Assembly (NCBI GenBank): GCA_002686265.1
Contig: NZBA01000111.1
Span: 62,001-126,000, forward strand
Reading direction: 5' to 3'
Source of the DNA: Planctomycetota bacterium
GTDB taxonomy: Bacteria > Planctomycetota > UBA1135 > GCA-002686595
DNA: 64,000 bases
The notes beneath the pieces are model-generated. The model made no database searches. It was not told the origin of the DNA and was given only the letters and a program-made list of their open reading frames with translations. This document shows positions 26,002 through 35,374 of this stretch, piece by piece (within the stretch, counting starts at the first letter, position 1; the number at the start of each line of letters is the position of its first letter). The position numbers and the translations under genes were made by a program.

Positions 26002-26883
26002 GTGCCCGTCGGAGCGATCCTCCTGTGGGGCGTGGCCGCCCCCGCCGCCCTGGCGGCCTTGGCCTGGTGCGTGGGGCGCAGGCCGTGGCGGGGCGACCGG
26101 CCGCCCCCTGGCGGCGGCGAGCCCAGCGTCCGGTGCTGGGAGGCCCAGGCCGTCGCCCTCGCCTTCCTGATCGGCTACACCGGCCAGCTCGGCCCGCCGC
26201 GCTGGCCGGGAGGCGAGGTCCCGCCCGGCGCCCAGGACTGGCTCGTCTGGATCGTGCTGGCGGTCGGTCTCGCCTACGCCCGACCTCCACGCCGCCTGCG
26301 CGCCCTGTTCTCGCGCCCGCTGATCGCCGCCGGAGCCCTCGCACCCCTGCTGCTCCCGATGATCCGCCACCACTGGGACGCTCAGCCGGCGATCGGCTGG
26401 TTCGGCGGGCTGTGGGCGGGCCTGCTGGCCTGCTGGTGGAGCGGCGACGCCCTGGCGCGGCGCGCCCCCGCCGCCGCCGCCGGGGTGCTGGTCATGACCG
26501 GCGCCGCCCTGGCCCTCTGCGCCGGCCTCTCCGGCAGCGCCAAGCTGGCCCAGGCCGCAGCGCCGGTGTGCGCGGCTCTGGGAACCCTGTGGGTCCTCGA
26601 CCTGTGGCGCCACGCCAGCGCCCCCGCGACCGGCACCGTCGCCCTGGCCGTGCTGGCGTGGTTCGGCTTGGGGGTGACGGCCTTCTTCTACAGCTCCCTG
26701 CCCGCCGGCCAGGCCCTGCTCCTGGGCTCGGCCCCTCTCGCGGCCCTGGCGAGCTCCACCGTCGTCGGGCCTCGAGAGGGATTCGGCGCCACCGTCGTTC
26801 CCCTCGCGGCCGCCGCCCTGCCCCTGGCCGCCGCACTGTTCCTCGCTTGGTCGGGTTTCGAGCCGGATCCCTACGGCTACTGA
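26002..26883 (+). CDS. multi-pass inner-membrane protein of unknown function
   Basis: A 293-residue protein starting at GTG, six bases after the YceI stop. About eight hydrophobic segments alternate with short Arg/Pro loops over the whole length. I recognise no transporter or enzyme motif. Co-direction and tight spacing with YceI suggest joint expression; the molybdenum hydroxylase operon begins 66 bases further on and may be part of the same transcript. Confidence 0.7.
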   Translation: MPVGAILLWGVAAPAALAALAWCVGRRPWRGDRPPPGGGEPSVRCWEAQAVALAFLIGYTGQLGPPRWPGGEVPPGAQDWLVWIVLAVGLAYARPPRRLRALFSRPLIAAGALAPLLLPMIRHHWDAQPAIGWFGGLWAGLLACWWSGDALARRAPAAAAGVLVMTGAALALCAGLSGSAKLAQAAAPVCAALGTLWVLDLWRHASAPATGTVALAVLAWFGLGVTAFFYSSLPAGQALLLGSAPLAALASSTVVGPREGFGATVVPLAAAALPLAAALFLAWSGFEPDPYGY

Positions 26884-26949
26884 ACGCTCCGCGGACACGA
26901 CGGGCGCGCTCGGCTTGTCCCCGGCGACGCGGCGAGCGATGATGGGCCG

Positions 26950-27498
26950 ATGCGCGTGGTGACCCTGCGAATCAACGGCGACGAGCGCGAGATCGCCGTC
27001 CGCGACCACTGGACCCTACTCGAAGCCCTGCGCTACGAGCTGGGGTTGACCGGCTCGAAGCAGGGCTGCGACAAGGGCGACTGCGGGGCCTGCACGGTGC
27101 TCGTCGATGGCGAGCCGACCCTCGCTTGCGTGACCCTCGCCGTGCTGGCCGAGGGGCGCGAGATCACCACCATCGAGGGTCTCGCGCCGCGCCACCGCGC
27201 CTCCGGCGGCGAGGGCGCCGACCCCCTGCAGGAGGCCTTCGACCGCTGCGGCGCCCTACAGTGCGGCTTCTGCCAACCGGGGACGCTGCTCTCGGCGCGC
27301 GCCCTGCTCGACCGCACGCCGCGCCCCGACCGCGAGGCGATCCGCGCCGCCTTGGCGGGCAACCTCTGCCGCTGCACGGGCTACACGCAGATCCTCGAGG
27401 CGATCGAGCTGGCGGCCGGCGAGGCGGCCGGGGTCGAGGTTCCGACGCCGGAGTGGATGGCCGACCTCCGGCGCGCGGAGGGGACCAGCCGCCCGTGA
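26950..27498 (+). CDS. [2Fe-2S] subunit of a molybdenum hydroxylase
   Basis: Electron-transfer subunit of 182 residues in the xanthine oxidase family. The N-terminal plant-type ferredoxin domain has Cys 40, 45, 48 and 60 (GCDKGDCGACTV and LAC); the C-terminal helical domain has Cys 105, 108, 140 and 142 (QCGFCQPG and NLCRCTGY). All eight cluster ligands are present, so both [2Fe-2S] clusters should form. It is the first of three genes ordered small-large-medium; its TGA overlaps the GTG of the molybdenum subunit. Family members include 4-hydroxybenzoyl-CoA reductase gamma and CO dehydrogenase small subunits; the third gene favours the former relationship. Confidence 0.95.
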   Translation: MRVVTLRINGDEREIAVRDHWTLLEALRYELGLTGSKQGCDKGDCGACTVLVDGEPTLACVTLAVLAEGREITTIEGLAPRHRASGGEGADPLQEAFDRCGALQCGFCQPGTLLSARALLDRTPRPDREAIRAALAGNLCRCTGYTQILEAIELAAGEAAGVEVPTPEWMADLRRAEGTSRP

Positions 27499-29837
27499 GC
27501 GCCCGCGACGTACACGGCGTCGAGCCGCCCTGGGGCGACGCCTTCTCGGTCATCGGCAAGCCGCACCGCAAGGTGGACGGGTTGGCCAAGGCCACCGGCC
27601 AGGCGCTCTACGCCGACGACCTCAGCCTGCCGGGGATGCTCCACGCCAAGACCCTGCGCTCGCCCCACGCCCACGCGCGGATCGTGTCCATCGACACCTC
27701 GCGCGCCGCGGCCCTCGACGGCGTACACGCGGTGATCACCGGCGCGGACCTGCCGACGCCCTACGGCGTGATCCCCTGGACTCAGGACGAGCACGCCCTC
27801 GCCCTCGAGCGCGTGCGCTTCATCGGCGACGAAGTGGCCGCGGTGGCGGCGGTCGACGAGGAGACGGCGGAAGCCGCCCTGGAGCGGATCGACGTCGTCT
27901 ACGAGCCGCTCCACGCCTTCCTCGATCCCCACGAGGCGGCCGAGCGCGGCGAGCCCGCGATCCACCCCGAGCGCAAGAAGGGCAACGTCAGCAAGCACGT
28001 CGAGCTGGAGTTCGGGAACGTCGAGGAGGCCCTCGCCGAGGCCGAGTTCGTCGTCGAAGGCGACTACTTCTACCACGGCACGACCCACGCGCCGATCGAA
28101 CCGCACTGCGCGCTGGCGCGCTACACGGCCGACGGTCTGCTGACCCTGTGGTCCTCGACGCAGATCACCCACTACGTCCACCGCACCCTCTCCGCCGTCC
28201 TGGGCCTGTCGCCCACACGCATCCGCGTCGTCCAGCCCTGCCTCGGCGGCGCCTTCGGCGGCAAGTCCGACCCCTTCAGCTTCGAGCTGTGCGCGGCGAA
28301 GCTCGCCATGATCACCGGACGGCCGGTCAAGCTCCTGTGGACACGGGAGGAAGTGTTCTACGCCCACCGCGGCCGCCACCCGATGCACATGCACTACCGC
28401 GCCGGGGCGGACTCCGACGGGCGCCTGCGTGGCGTCGACGCCCGCATCCTGATCGACGGCGGCGCCTACAGCTCCTTCGGCCTGGTCACGACCTACTACT
28501 CCGGCCAGCTGTTGACCGGGCCCTACGACTTCCCCGCCTACCGCTTCGACTCGACGCGCGTCTTCACCAACAAGCCGCCCTGCGGGCCCAAGCGCGGCCA
28601 CGGATCGGTGCAGCCTCGCTTCGCCTTCGAGGTGCAGCTCGACGAGTTGGCGCAGAAGGTCGGCCTGGATCCGATCGAGATCCGGCGGGGGAACTTCCAG
28701 GGCAGCGACACGTCCACGGTCAACGGCCAGCGCATCACCTCCAGCGGCTTCGCCGAGTGCCTGGACGCGGTCGAGCACGCCAGCGACTGGAAGGCGCGCC
28801 ACGGCGCCCTGCCCTTCGGGCGCGGCCTGGGCGTCGCGGGGTCGATGTACATCACGGGCACGAACTACCCCGTCTACCCCAACGAGATGCCCCAGGCGGG
28901 GGTCCAGCTCAAGGTCGACCGCTCGGGGCTGGTGACCTGCTTCACCGGCGGCAACGACATCGGCCAGGGTTCCAACTCCGTCGTCGCCTACCTGGTCGCG
29001 GAGGAGCTGGGGATGGACCACCGCGACGTGCGCGTCGTCGCGGCGGACACGGACCTGTGCCCGGTGGACCTGGGCGCCTACTCCAGCCGCGTGACCTTCA
29101 TGGTCGGCAACGCGGCCATCGACGCGGCGCGTAAGCTGCGCCGGGCGATCGTGGGCGCGGTGGCCGAGGCATGGGAGGTCGAGCTCGAGCGCGTGCGCAT
29201 GATCGGCGGCACCGTGCTGGACCTTGGCGATGCCGAACGCGCCCTGACCACCGCCGAGGCCTTCCAGCTCGCCGAGGCGCGCCTGGACACCCTCGGGAGC
29301 ACCGGCTCCTACAACACGCCGACCCTCGGCGGCGACTACCGCGGCGGGACGATCGGCGCCTCGCCGGCCTACTCGTTCACGGCCCACGTGGTCGAGGTCG
29401 CCGTCGACGAGGAGACCGGGCGCATCAGCGTGAACGACGCCTGGATCGCCCACGACTGCGGGCGCGCCTTGAACCCCATGCTCGTCGCCGGACAGATGGA
29501 GGGCTCGGCCTACATGGGGATGGCGGAGGCGCTGCTCGAGCACCACGAGGTCAACCGCTTCGGTCTGCATGCCGGGCCGTCGCTTCTCGACTACCGCATC
29601 CCGACCGCCGTAGACACGCCCGAGCTGCACGCGCTGATCGTCGAGAGCCTCGACCCCGAGGGGCCCTACGGCGCCAAGGAGGCCGGAGAAGGCCCCCTGC
29701 ACCCGGCGATCCCCGCGATCTCGAACGCCGTCTGGGACGCGGTCGGGATCCGCCTGCGCCACCTGCCGTTCACTCCGGCCAAGGTCCTCGCGGCCCTGAG
29801 CGAGCGCACTCCGAGGGCGGCGGGGAGCGAGGTCTGA
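27495..29837 (+). CDS. molybdenum-cofactor subunit of a hydroxybenzoyl-CoA reductase-like enzyme
   Basis: Catalytic subunit of 780 residues. The GTG at 27495 overlaps the preceding stop (GTGA) and directly precedes the family N-terminus IGKPHRKVDGLAKATGQALYADD. Further landmarks: GGAFGGKSDPF, the molybdopterin-binding CGPKRGHGSVQPRFA, FTGGNDIGQGSNSV, and the C-terminal GAKEAGEGPLHPA, which holds the catalytic glutamate. Length matches 4-hydroxybenzoyl-CoA reductase alpha subunits (about 770). The substrate cannot be fixed from sequence; no aromatic-CoA ligase or ring reductase is in the window. No twin-arginine signal is visible, so a cytoplasmic enzyme is expected. Confidence 0.93.
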   Translation: MSARDVHGVEPPWGDAFSVIGKPHRKVDGLAKATGQALYADDLSLPGMLHAKTLRSPHAHARIVSIDTSRAAALDGVHAVITGADLPTPYGVIPWTQDEHALALERVRFIGDEVAAVAAVDEETAEAALERIDVVYEPLHAFLDPHEAAERGEPAIHPERKKGNVSKHVELEFGNVEEALAEAEFVVEGDYFYHGTTHAPIEPHCALARYTADGLLTLWSSTQITHYVHRTLSAVLGLSPTRIRVVQPCLGGAFGGKSDPFSFELCAAKLAMITGRPVKLLWTREEVFYAHRGRHPMHMHYRAGADSDGRLRGVDARILIDGGAYSSFGLVTTYYSGQLLTGPYDFPAYRFDSTRVFTNKPPCGPKRGHGSVQPRFAFEVQLDELAQKVGLDPIEIRRGNFQGSDTSTVNGQRITSSGFAECLDAVEHASDWKARHGALPFGRGLGVAGSMYITGTNYPVYPNEMPQAGVQLKVDRSGLVTCFTGGNDIGQGSNSVVAYLVAEELGMDHRDVRVVAADTDLCPVDLGAYSSRVTFMVGNAAIDAARKLRRAIVGAVAEAWEVELERVRMIGGTVLDLGDAERALTTAEAFQLAEARLDTLGSTGSYNTPTLGGDYRGGTIGASPAYSFTAHVVEVAVDEETGRISVNDAWIAHDCGRALNPMLVAGQMEGSAYMGMAEALLEHHEVNRFGLHAGPSLLDYRIPTAVDTPELHALIVESLDPEGPYGAKEAGEGPLHPAIPAISNAVWDAVGIRLRHLPFTPAKVLAALSERTPRAAGSEV

Positions 29838-30859
29838 TGCTGCGCCTGCCCGCCTTCGAGCTCGCGCGGCCACGCACCGTCGAGGAGGCCGTCGGCCTGC
29901 TCGCCGAGCACGGCGACAGGGCGGCGGGGCTCGGCGGGGGCACCGACCTCGTGCCCAACATGAAGCACAAGCTCGTCACGCCCGAGGTCGTGGTCTCCCT
30001 GGCCGCGATCCCCGAGCTCGGCGGGCTCGCCGTCGCCGAGGACGGGACCTTGGTGATCGGTGCCATGTGTCCCATCGCGAAACTCGCCGCCGAGGAGCGC
30101 GTCGGCGCGGGCTGGCCGGCGGTGGCCCAGGCGGCGAGCCTGATCGCCTCGCCGCAGCTGCGCAACAGCGGCACCCTGGGCGGCAACGTGATGCTCGACA
30201 CGCGCTGCCGCTGGCTCAACCAGACCTTCTTCTGGCGCAAGTCGCTGGGCTTCTGCCTCAAGAAGGACGGCAGCGAGTGCCACGTGGTCAGCGGCGGCTC
30301 GCGCTGCGTGGCGGCCGCCAGCAACGACAGCGCGCCGGCCCTGATGAGCGTGGGGGCCAGCGCGGTGTTCGTCGGGCCCGACGGTCGCCGTGAGCTGGCG
30401 CTGGAGGAGCTGTGGAGCACCGACGGCGTCCGCAACAAGCGCTGCGAGCCCGCCGAGCTCCTGGTGGAGGTGCGCGTCCCTCCCACCGCCGCCGGTCACC
30501 GCGGGGCCTACGGGAAGCTGCGCGATCGCGGCTCGATCGATTTCCCGCTGCTCGGCTGCGCCGTGCGGCTCGACCTCGACGCCGCAGGAGCCGTCCTTGA
30601 CGCGGACGCCGTACTCGTCGCCCTGCAAGCCCGACCCGCCCGCCTGCGCGGCTGCGCGGAGCTCGTCGGGGGGACGACGCCCGGCTCGCCCGAATTCGCG
30701 GCCGCCGCGCGGGCCGTGGCCGAGCGCGCCGGGCGCAAGGCCCGGCCGCTCCCCAACGTCCCCGGCGACGCCGAGTATCGCCACGCCATGGTCCCGGTCC
30801 TGGTGCGCCGCACCCTGGAGGCCGCCGGCGCGGGCGGCGGTCCGGTACACCCGCTCTGA
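29837..30859 (+). CDS. FAD subunit with extra [4Fe-4S] cysteines (HcrB-like)
   Basis: Flavin subunit of 340 residues whose ATG shares one base with the previous stop (TGATG). The FAD-binding segments are AAGLGGGTDLVPNMKH (about 29-44) and SPQLRNSGTLGGNVML (about 105-120). Between them and the rest lies an insertion with Cys 124, 140, 148 and 157 (TRC, GFC, SEC, SRC). Their spacing of 16, 8 and 9 equals what I remember for the four ligands of the additional [4Fe-4S] cluster in 4-hydroxybenzoyl-CoA reductase. That cluster is tied to reductive use of the enzyme, so this operon probably encodes a reductase-type member rather than an ordinary xanthine dehydrogenase. Confidence 0.93.
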   Translation: MLRLPAFELARPRTVEEAVGLLAEHGDRAAGLGGGTDLVPNMKHKLVTPEVVVSLAAIPELGGLAVAEDGTLVIGAMCPIAKLAAEERVGAGWPAVAQAASLIASPQLRNSGTLGGNVMLDTRCRWLNQTFFWRKSLGFCLKKDGSECHVVSGGSRCVAAASNDSAPALMSVGASAVFVGPDGRRELALEELWSTDGVRNKRCEPAELLVEVRVPPTAAGHRGAYGKLRDRGSIDFPLLGCAVRLDLDAAGAVLDADAVLVALQARPARLRGCAELVGGTTPGSPEFAAAARAVAERAGRKARPLPNVPGDAEYRHAMVPVLVRRTLEAAGAGGGPVHPL

Positions 30860-30874
30860 ACGGAGCGAGCGCGG

Positions 30875-32581
30875 TCAACCCACGGGGCGGCCGGGTTCCC
30901 AACCGACGGCCTCGAGGGCGCGGATGCGCTCGATGACCGCGCACGGGAACTCGTGGGCGAGCAACAGGAGCTGGTCTCCCCCGCGCGCCCACTCGAGCGC
31001 CCGTTCCACGGCCGCGAGCTCGCTCGTCGCCTCCTCCCAGCGCTCCTCGGAGAGGCCACCCTGCGCCAAGCCGCGGGCGAGCAGGGCCAGCACCTCGCCC
31101 GGGACCCGGCCGCGGGCATGGACCGTGAGATCCTTGAGGATCACGCGCTCGGGGCCGAAGGCGCCCACGACGCGCGCCAGCTCCAGGATCGACTCGTCGT
31201 CGCGGTCGCCCGCCTGCCCCAGCAGGACGAGTCGGCGCTCGGCGGGGAGCGCCCAGGCCGCCTCGAGGAAGGCGCTCATCCCGTGAGGATTGTGGGCGAA
31301 GTCCACGATCACGTCCACGCCGGCGAGATCAAAACGGTTGGCGCGACCGGGGTTGTCGGCCTCGTCACCCGAGAACGCGCGCAGGCCGGCGGCGATTTCA
31401 ACCAGGGAGAAGCCGAGGGCCTCGGCCACGCCGGCGCACGCCAGGGCGTTCGCCAGCTGATAGCGCGCGGCGCCGCCGAGGGCCACCGACACCTCGTCGA
31501 CCGCCAGGAGGACCGTGCGCTCTCCACCCTCGCGGCGCACGAGCTCGCCGTCCTCCAACACGAAGGCGCGCCCGCCCGCGGCGACGGTTTCGGCCAACCA
31601 ATCCGGCGGGGCGTCGAGCGCGAACCAGGTCACTTCGCGCTCCAGCTCGCGCCCACGGGCGGCCACGACCGGGTCGTCGGCGTTGAGGACCACGCACGGA
31701 GCGACGGAGGTGACCACGAACTTGCCCTCGCAGAGGACCTCTAGGCTGCCGACGCCCCACTCGCCGAGGTGGTCGCTGCCGACGTTCAAGACTGCCGCTA
31801 CGTCGGCTCGCTCGAGGGCCAGGCCGCGGCGCAGCATCCCGCCGCGCGCGGTCTCCAGGATGGCGACCTCGATCCGCGGCTCGCGCAAGACACGCCGCGC
31901 ACCACCGGGGCCGGACCAGTCACCGCGCTCGAGGACCTCGTCACCGACCGAGATCCGATCGGTGGAAGTGGTGCCGGCTACCCGCCCGGCGGCCCGCGCG
32001 ACGGCGGCCAGCATGCGCACCGTGGTCGTCTTGCCGTTGGTTCCGGTCACCAGGGCCGCGGGGACGTCGCGCGCCACCGACCAGTCCACCTCACTGGGCC
32101 GCGGCAAGGCATCGACCGGCCAGGTCCGCGAACCGGCTCCCAGGCCGACCGAGGCGCGCTCGTCGTCGGAGAGGAAGGCCACGCCGTGCTCGACCGCCGC
32201 CCGCCGCAGGGCCAAGAGGCGCGGGTTGGACTCGCTTCCAATCACCATCCGAAGGCGCTCGGCGGCGGCGGCGGAGTCCTCGACCGCGCTCCCCTCCAGC
32301 GCCGCGCAAGCCGTAGCGAAGGCCCACTCGTTCACCTCGGTCGCCGCGTAGAGCGCGTCGACAGGCGCCGTGATCATCAAGCTCACGCCGCCGGCGAAGA
32401 CCCTCGTGCGGCACTCCTGGTCCGACCAGCCCACGGCGTCGAGGACGCAGCGCGCCTGGCGACGCCAGGCAGCCAGGAGGGGCTCGACCTCCCCCGCCTC
32501 GACGGCGGCGTCGATCACCGCCCCCGGACGCGTGCCGAGCAGGTTGGCCCCGGGAAGGCGCCGGGAGTCGCACAGCTCCAT
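30875..32581 (-). CDS. Mur-ligase-family protein of the cyanophycin operon
   Basis: A 568-residue ATP-dependent amide ligase homologue. Residues 1-165 are helical and not recognised. From about 170 the sequence matches the C-terminal Mur-ligase half of cyanophycin synthetase: LVTGTNGKTTTVRM (about 177-190), ILETARGGMLRRGLA, VLNVGSDHLGEWGV, VVLNADDPVVA and DFAHNPHGM. It has no ATP-grasp domain, so it is neither CphA1 nor the cyanobacterial CphA2 type. Its ATG overlaps the cphA stop (TGATG), so the products are made together. Plausible roles are a second ligase on cyanophycin or a related Asp-based polymer; this is inference. Confidence 0.85.
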   Translation of the reverse strand: MELCDSRRLPGANLLGTRPGAVIDAAVEAGEVEPLLAAWRRQARCVLDAVGWSDQECRTRVFAGGVSLMITAPVDALYAATEVNEWAFATACAALEGSAVEDSAAAAERLRMVIGSESNPRLLALRRAAVEHGVAFLSDDERASVGLGAGSRTWPVDALPRPSEVDWSVARDVPAALVTGTNGKTTTVRMLAAVARAAGRVAGTTSTDRISVGDEVLERGDWSGPGGARRVLREPRIEVAILETARGGMLRRGLALERADVAAVLNVGSDHLGEWGVGSLEVLCEGKFVVTSVAPCVVLNADDPVVAARGRELEREVTWFALDAPPDWLAETVAAGGRAFVLEDGELVRREGGERTVLLAVDEVSVALGGAARYQLANALACAGVAEALGFSLVEIAAGLRAFSGDEADNPGRANRFDLAGVDVIVDFAHNPHGMSAFLEAAWALPAERRLVLLGQAGDRDDESILELARVVGAFGPERVILKDLTVHARGRVPGEVLALLARGLAQGGLSEERWEEATSELAAVERALEWARGGDQLLLLAHEFPCAVIERIRALEAVGWEPGRPVG

Positions 32582-35373
32582 CAGTCCGAAGGCTCCTCAC
32601 GGCGCGGCAGGCGCACGCCGCGCTCGTCTCGCACGAGCTCCTCGCCGACACCGAAGGCGGTCTCGGGCAGGGGACGCGGGGAACGCGCCGCGGAGCCGGT
32701 GGGAGAGCCGCCCGCCACCCGGGTGCCGCCGGAGGAGAACCCGGTGATCTGCTCCCAACTGCGCCGGATGTCGTCGCCGAAAACGAGCAGCAGATCGCCC
32801 GGCTCTCCCAGCTCGAGGGCGCGGTTGACGGCCTCGACCTCGTCGGGGATGACCTCGATCGCGGCCTCGTCCACGCCGGCCGCCAGCAGCGCTTCGCACT
32901 GCATGCGCGGCACCTCATCGGGGGCGCGCCCGCGGAGCTGATCGTCGCGGCGGCAGAGGTAGCGGTCGAAGTGCCCGGCGCAGGCGGTCGCGATCGCCGC
33001 GATGTCCTCGTCTCGTCGATCTCCGGGCGCGGCCAGCACCACGACACGCTTGCCCTCGGGCTCGAGGGCGTCGGCCAGCTCCACCATCGCCGTCACCGCC
33101 GCCGGATTGTGGCCGTAGTCGAGGATCACCTTGAAGGGGTGCTCGTCGCAGACGTTCATGCGCCCCGGCGCCTGGAACCAGGTCGTGTCGAAGGTCCGCA
33201 GGCCGTGGCGGATCTCGTCCAGCTTGACGCCCATGCAGAAGGTGATCGCGGCGGCGAACATGGCGTTCTGCACGTTGTGCATCGCGCGCCCCTCGAGGGT
33301 CGCGGGCACGAGGTGGGTCCACAGGAGCGGGATGTGGGAGCCCGAGTCGTAGAGCGTGATCATGTGCCCGGCCATGCCCTCCTCCAGCACGACCGCCCGG
33401 CCGCCGGCGAGGATGTGCTCGCGCACGAGGGGGTGGGCGGGGTTCATCGTCACGTAGCACAGCTGCTTGGCCTCGGTGTAGCTCGCCATCAGAAGGCAGT
33501 GCTCGTCGTCGGCGTTGAGCACGGCCGCGTCCTTGGCGACCTCGACCACGATGCGCTTGACGCGCGCGAGGTCCTCGAGGGTCTCGACACCGCGCAGGCC
33601 GAGGTGGTCGGCCTGCACGTTGAGCACCGCGCCCACGTTGCAGCGCCGGTAGCCCATGCCGCGCTTGAGCATGCCCCCGCGGGCGGTCTCGAGGACCGCG
33701 ACGTCCACCGACGGATCGCGCAGGATCATGCGCGCGGCCACGGGCCCGGTCATGTCGCCCTCGACGGACTTGTGCCCGTCGATGTAGACCGCATCGGTGG
33801 TGGCCAGGCCGACGTGGCTGCCGGCGAGCTTGAAGACGTGGGCGACCATGCGCGCGGTGGTCGTCTTGCCGTTGGTGCCGGTGATCGAGGCGATCGGGAT
33901 GCGGGAGGGTTGACCGGGGGGGAAGAGCATGTCCATCACCGGGCCGGCGACGTCGCGCGGCGTGCCCTCGCTCGGCGCCACGTGCATGCGGAAGCCCGGC
34001 GCCGCGTTGACCTCGCAGATCGCGCCCCCCCTCACGCGGTAGGACTCGGTGATGTCGGTCGTCAGGAAGTCCACGCCGCAGACGTCGAGGCCGATGGCCC
34101 GCGCCGCGCGCTCGGCCATCTCGCGGTTGTCGGGGTGGATCGTGTCGGTCACGTCCACGGCGGTACCGCCGGTGGACAAGTTGCCCGTCGAGCGCAGGTA
34201 GAGGGTCTCGCCCGCGGGCGGGACCGACTCGACGCTGAAGCCCTTGAGCTCCAACAGGCGCAGCGCCTGGTGGTCGAGCTCGAGCTGGGTCAGGACCTTC
34301 TCGTGGCCGATGCCCCGCCGGGGGTCCTGGTTGACGAGCTCGAGGAGCTCCTCGACCGTGCGCTCTCCGTCCCCCACCACGTGGCCCGGGACGCGCTTGG
34401 AGGCGGCCACGAGCTTGCCGTCGATGACCAGGAGGCGGTGATCGAGGCCCTCGATGAAGCTCTCGACGAGCACCGTGCGGCTGTGCCCGCGGGCGTGGTC
34501 GTAGGCGGTCGCCACGGCGTCGGCGTCGCACAGGTGGATCGAGACCCCGCGGCCGTGATTGGCGTTGAGCGGTTTGACGACCACCGGGAAGCCGATCCTC
34601 TCCGCGGCGCGCACGGCTTCGCGGGAGCTGTAGACCAGACGCTGCCGGGCGACCGGCAGGCCGAGGTCCCCCAGCATCTGGTTGGTCTCCTCCTTGTCGC
34701 TCGCCAGCTCGACGGCGATGTGGCGGGTCTCGCCGGTGATCGTGGCCTGGATGCGGCGGCCGTAGCGACCGTGCCCGAATTGCACCAGGCTGTAGCGGTT
34801 CAGCCGCAGGTAGGGGATGTCGCGCTGTTCGGCCGCGCGCACGAGACTGGCCGTGCTGGGCCCGAGCGCCCGGCGCTGGGCGAAGCGAATGAAGGCGTCA
34901 CGCTCCTCGGCGAAATCGAACTCCGTGTCCCCCAGCCCGGGCGGCCGCAGCTCGGCGGGCAGGTTGTTCAGGATCAAGTCGAGCCCCAGCCGCCCCGCCT
35001 CGAGGCCGACGTCCTCCTGCTCGTAGGCGTAGACGACCTCGTACTCGCCCTCGACCCCCGTCCCCCGCGTTCGGCCGAAGGAGACGCGGCCGCCGGCCAT
35101 GTTCTGCAGCTCGAGCGCGAGGTGCTCGAGCACGTGCCCCATCCAGGTGCCCTCGTCCTCTGTCAGACGGCGCAGGAAGCCGCCGGGCTCGCGGTAGGAG
35201 CAGCCGTGCTCGGCAAGCCCCGGCAGGGCGCTGCGGATGGCGTCGGTGAAGCCGGTCCCCAGGCGCGTGGACGAGTGCTGCTCGAGCTCGCCGAGCTGGA
35301 CTACGAGCCGGATGACCGGGAAGAGGGCATAGAGGTTCGGGCCGATGTAGACGGCCTTGGAGACGACCTTCAT
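32581..35373 (-). CDS. cphA: cyanophycin synthetase
   Basis: Cytoplasmic enzyme that builds multi-L-arginyl-poly-L-aspartate. The 930-residue product has the three expected parts: N-terminal domain (about 1-200), ATP-grasp domain (about 215-480: SDKEETNQMLGDLGLPV, FPVVVKPLNANHGRGVS, NAAPGFRMH) and Mur-ligase-like domain (from about 490: SITGTNGKTTTARMV, VLETARGGMLKRGMGYR, VLNVQADHLGLRGV, DYGHNPAA). Both nucleotide-binding sites are intact. The C-terminal 50 residues are Gly/Ser/Pro-rich and variable. The ATG lies one base after the cyanophycinase stop, giving the order cphB-cphA-Mur ligase. The identification is strong; arginine as the side chain is assumed from the family. Confidence 0.96.
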   Translation of the reverse strand: MKVVSKAVYIGPNLYALFPVIRLVVQLGELEQHSSTRLGTGFTDAIRSALPGLAEHGCSYREPGGFLRRLTEDEGTWMGHVLEHLALELQNMAGGRVSFGRTRGTGVEGEYEVVYAYEQEDVGLEAGRLGLDLILNNLPAELRPPGLGDTEFDFAEERDAFIRFAQRRALGPSTASLVRAAEQRDIPYLRLNRYSLVQFGHGRYGRRIQATITGETRHIAVELASDKEETNQMLGDLGLPVARQRLVYSSREAVRAAERIGFPVVVKPLNANHGRGVSIHLCDADAVATAYDHARGHSRTVLVESFIEGLDHRLLVIDGKLVAASKRVPGHVVGDGERTVEELLELVNQDPRRGIGHEKVLTQLELDHQALRLLELKGFSVESVPPAGETLYLRSTGNLSTGGTAVDVTDTIHPDNREMAERAARAIGLDVCGVDFLTTDITESYRVRGGAICEVNAAPGFRMHVAPSEGTPRDVAGPVMDMLFPPGQPSRIPIASITGTNGKTTTARMVAHVFKLAGSHVGLATTDAVYIDGHKSVEGDMTGPVAARMILRDPSVDVAVLETARGGMLKRGMGYRRCNVGAVLNVQADHLGLRGVETLEDLARVKRIVVEVAKDAAVLNADDEHCLLMASYTEAKQLCYVTMNPAHPLVREHILAGGRAVVLEEGMAGHMITLYDSGSHIPLLWTHLVPATLEGRAMHNVQNAMFAAAITFCMGVKLDEIRHGLRTFDTTWFQAPGRMNVCDEHPFKVILDYGHNPAAVTAMVELADALEPEGKRVVVLAAPGDRRDEDIAAIATACAGHFDRYLCRRDDQLRGRAPDEVPRMQCEALLAAGVDEAAIEVIPDEVEAVNRALELGEPGDLLLVFGDDIRRSWEQITGFSSGGTRVAGGSPTGSAARSPRPLPETAFGVGEELVRDERGVRLPRREEPSD

Positions 35374-35374
35374 G

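Noticed and set aside
27381-29873. An 830-codon open frame antisense to the molybdenum subunit
   Set aside because: Same reason; composition is Gly/Val/Arg/His-rich and featureless.
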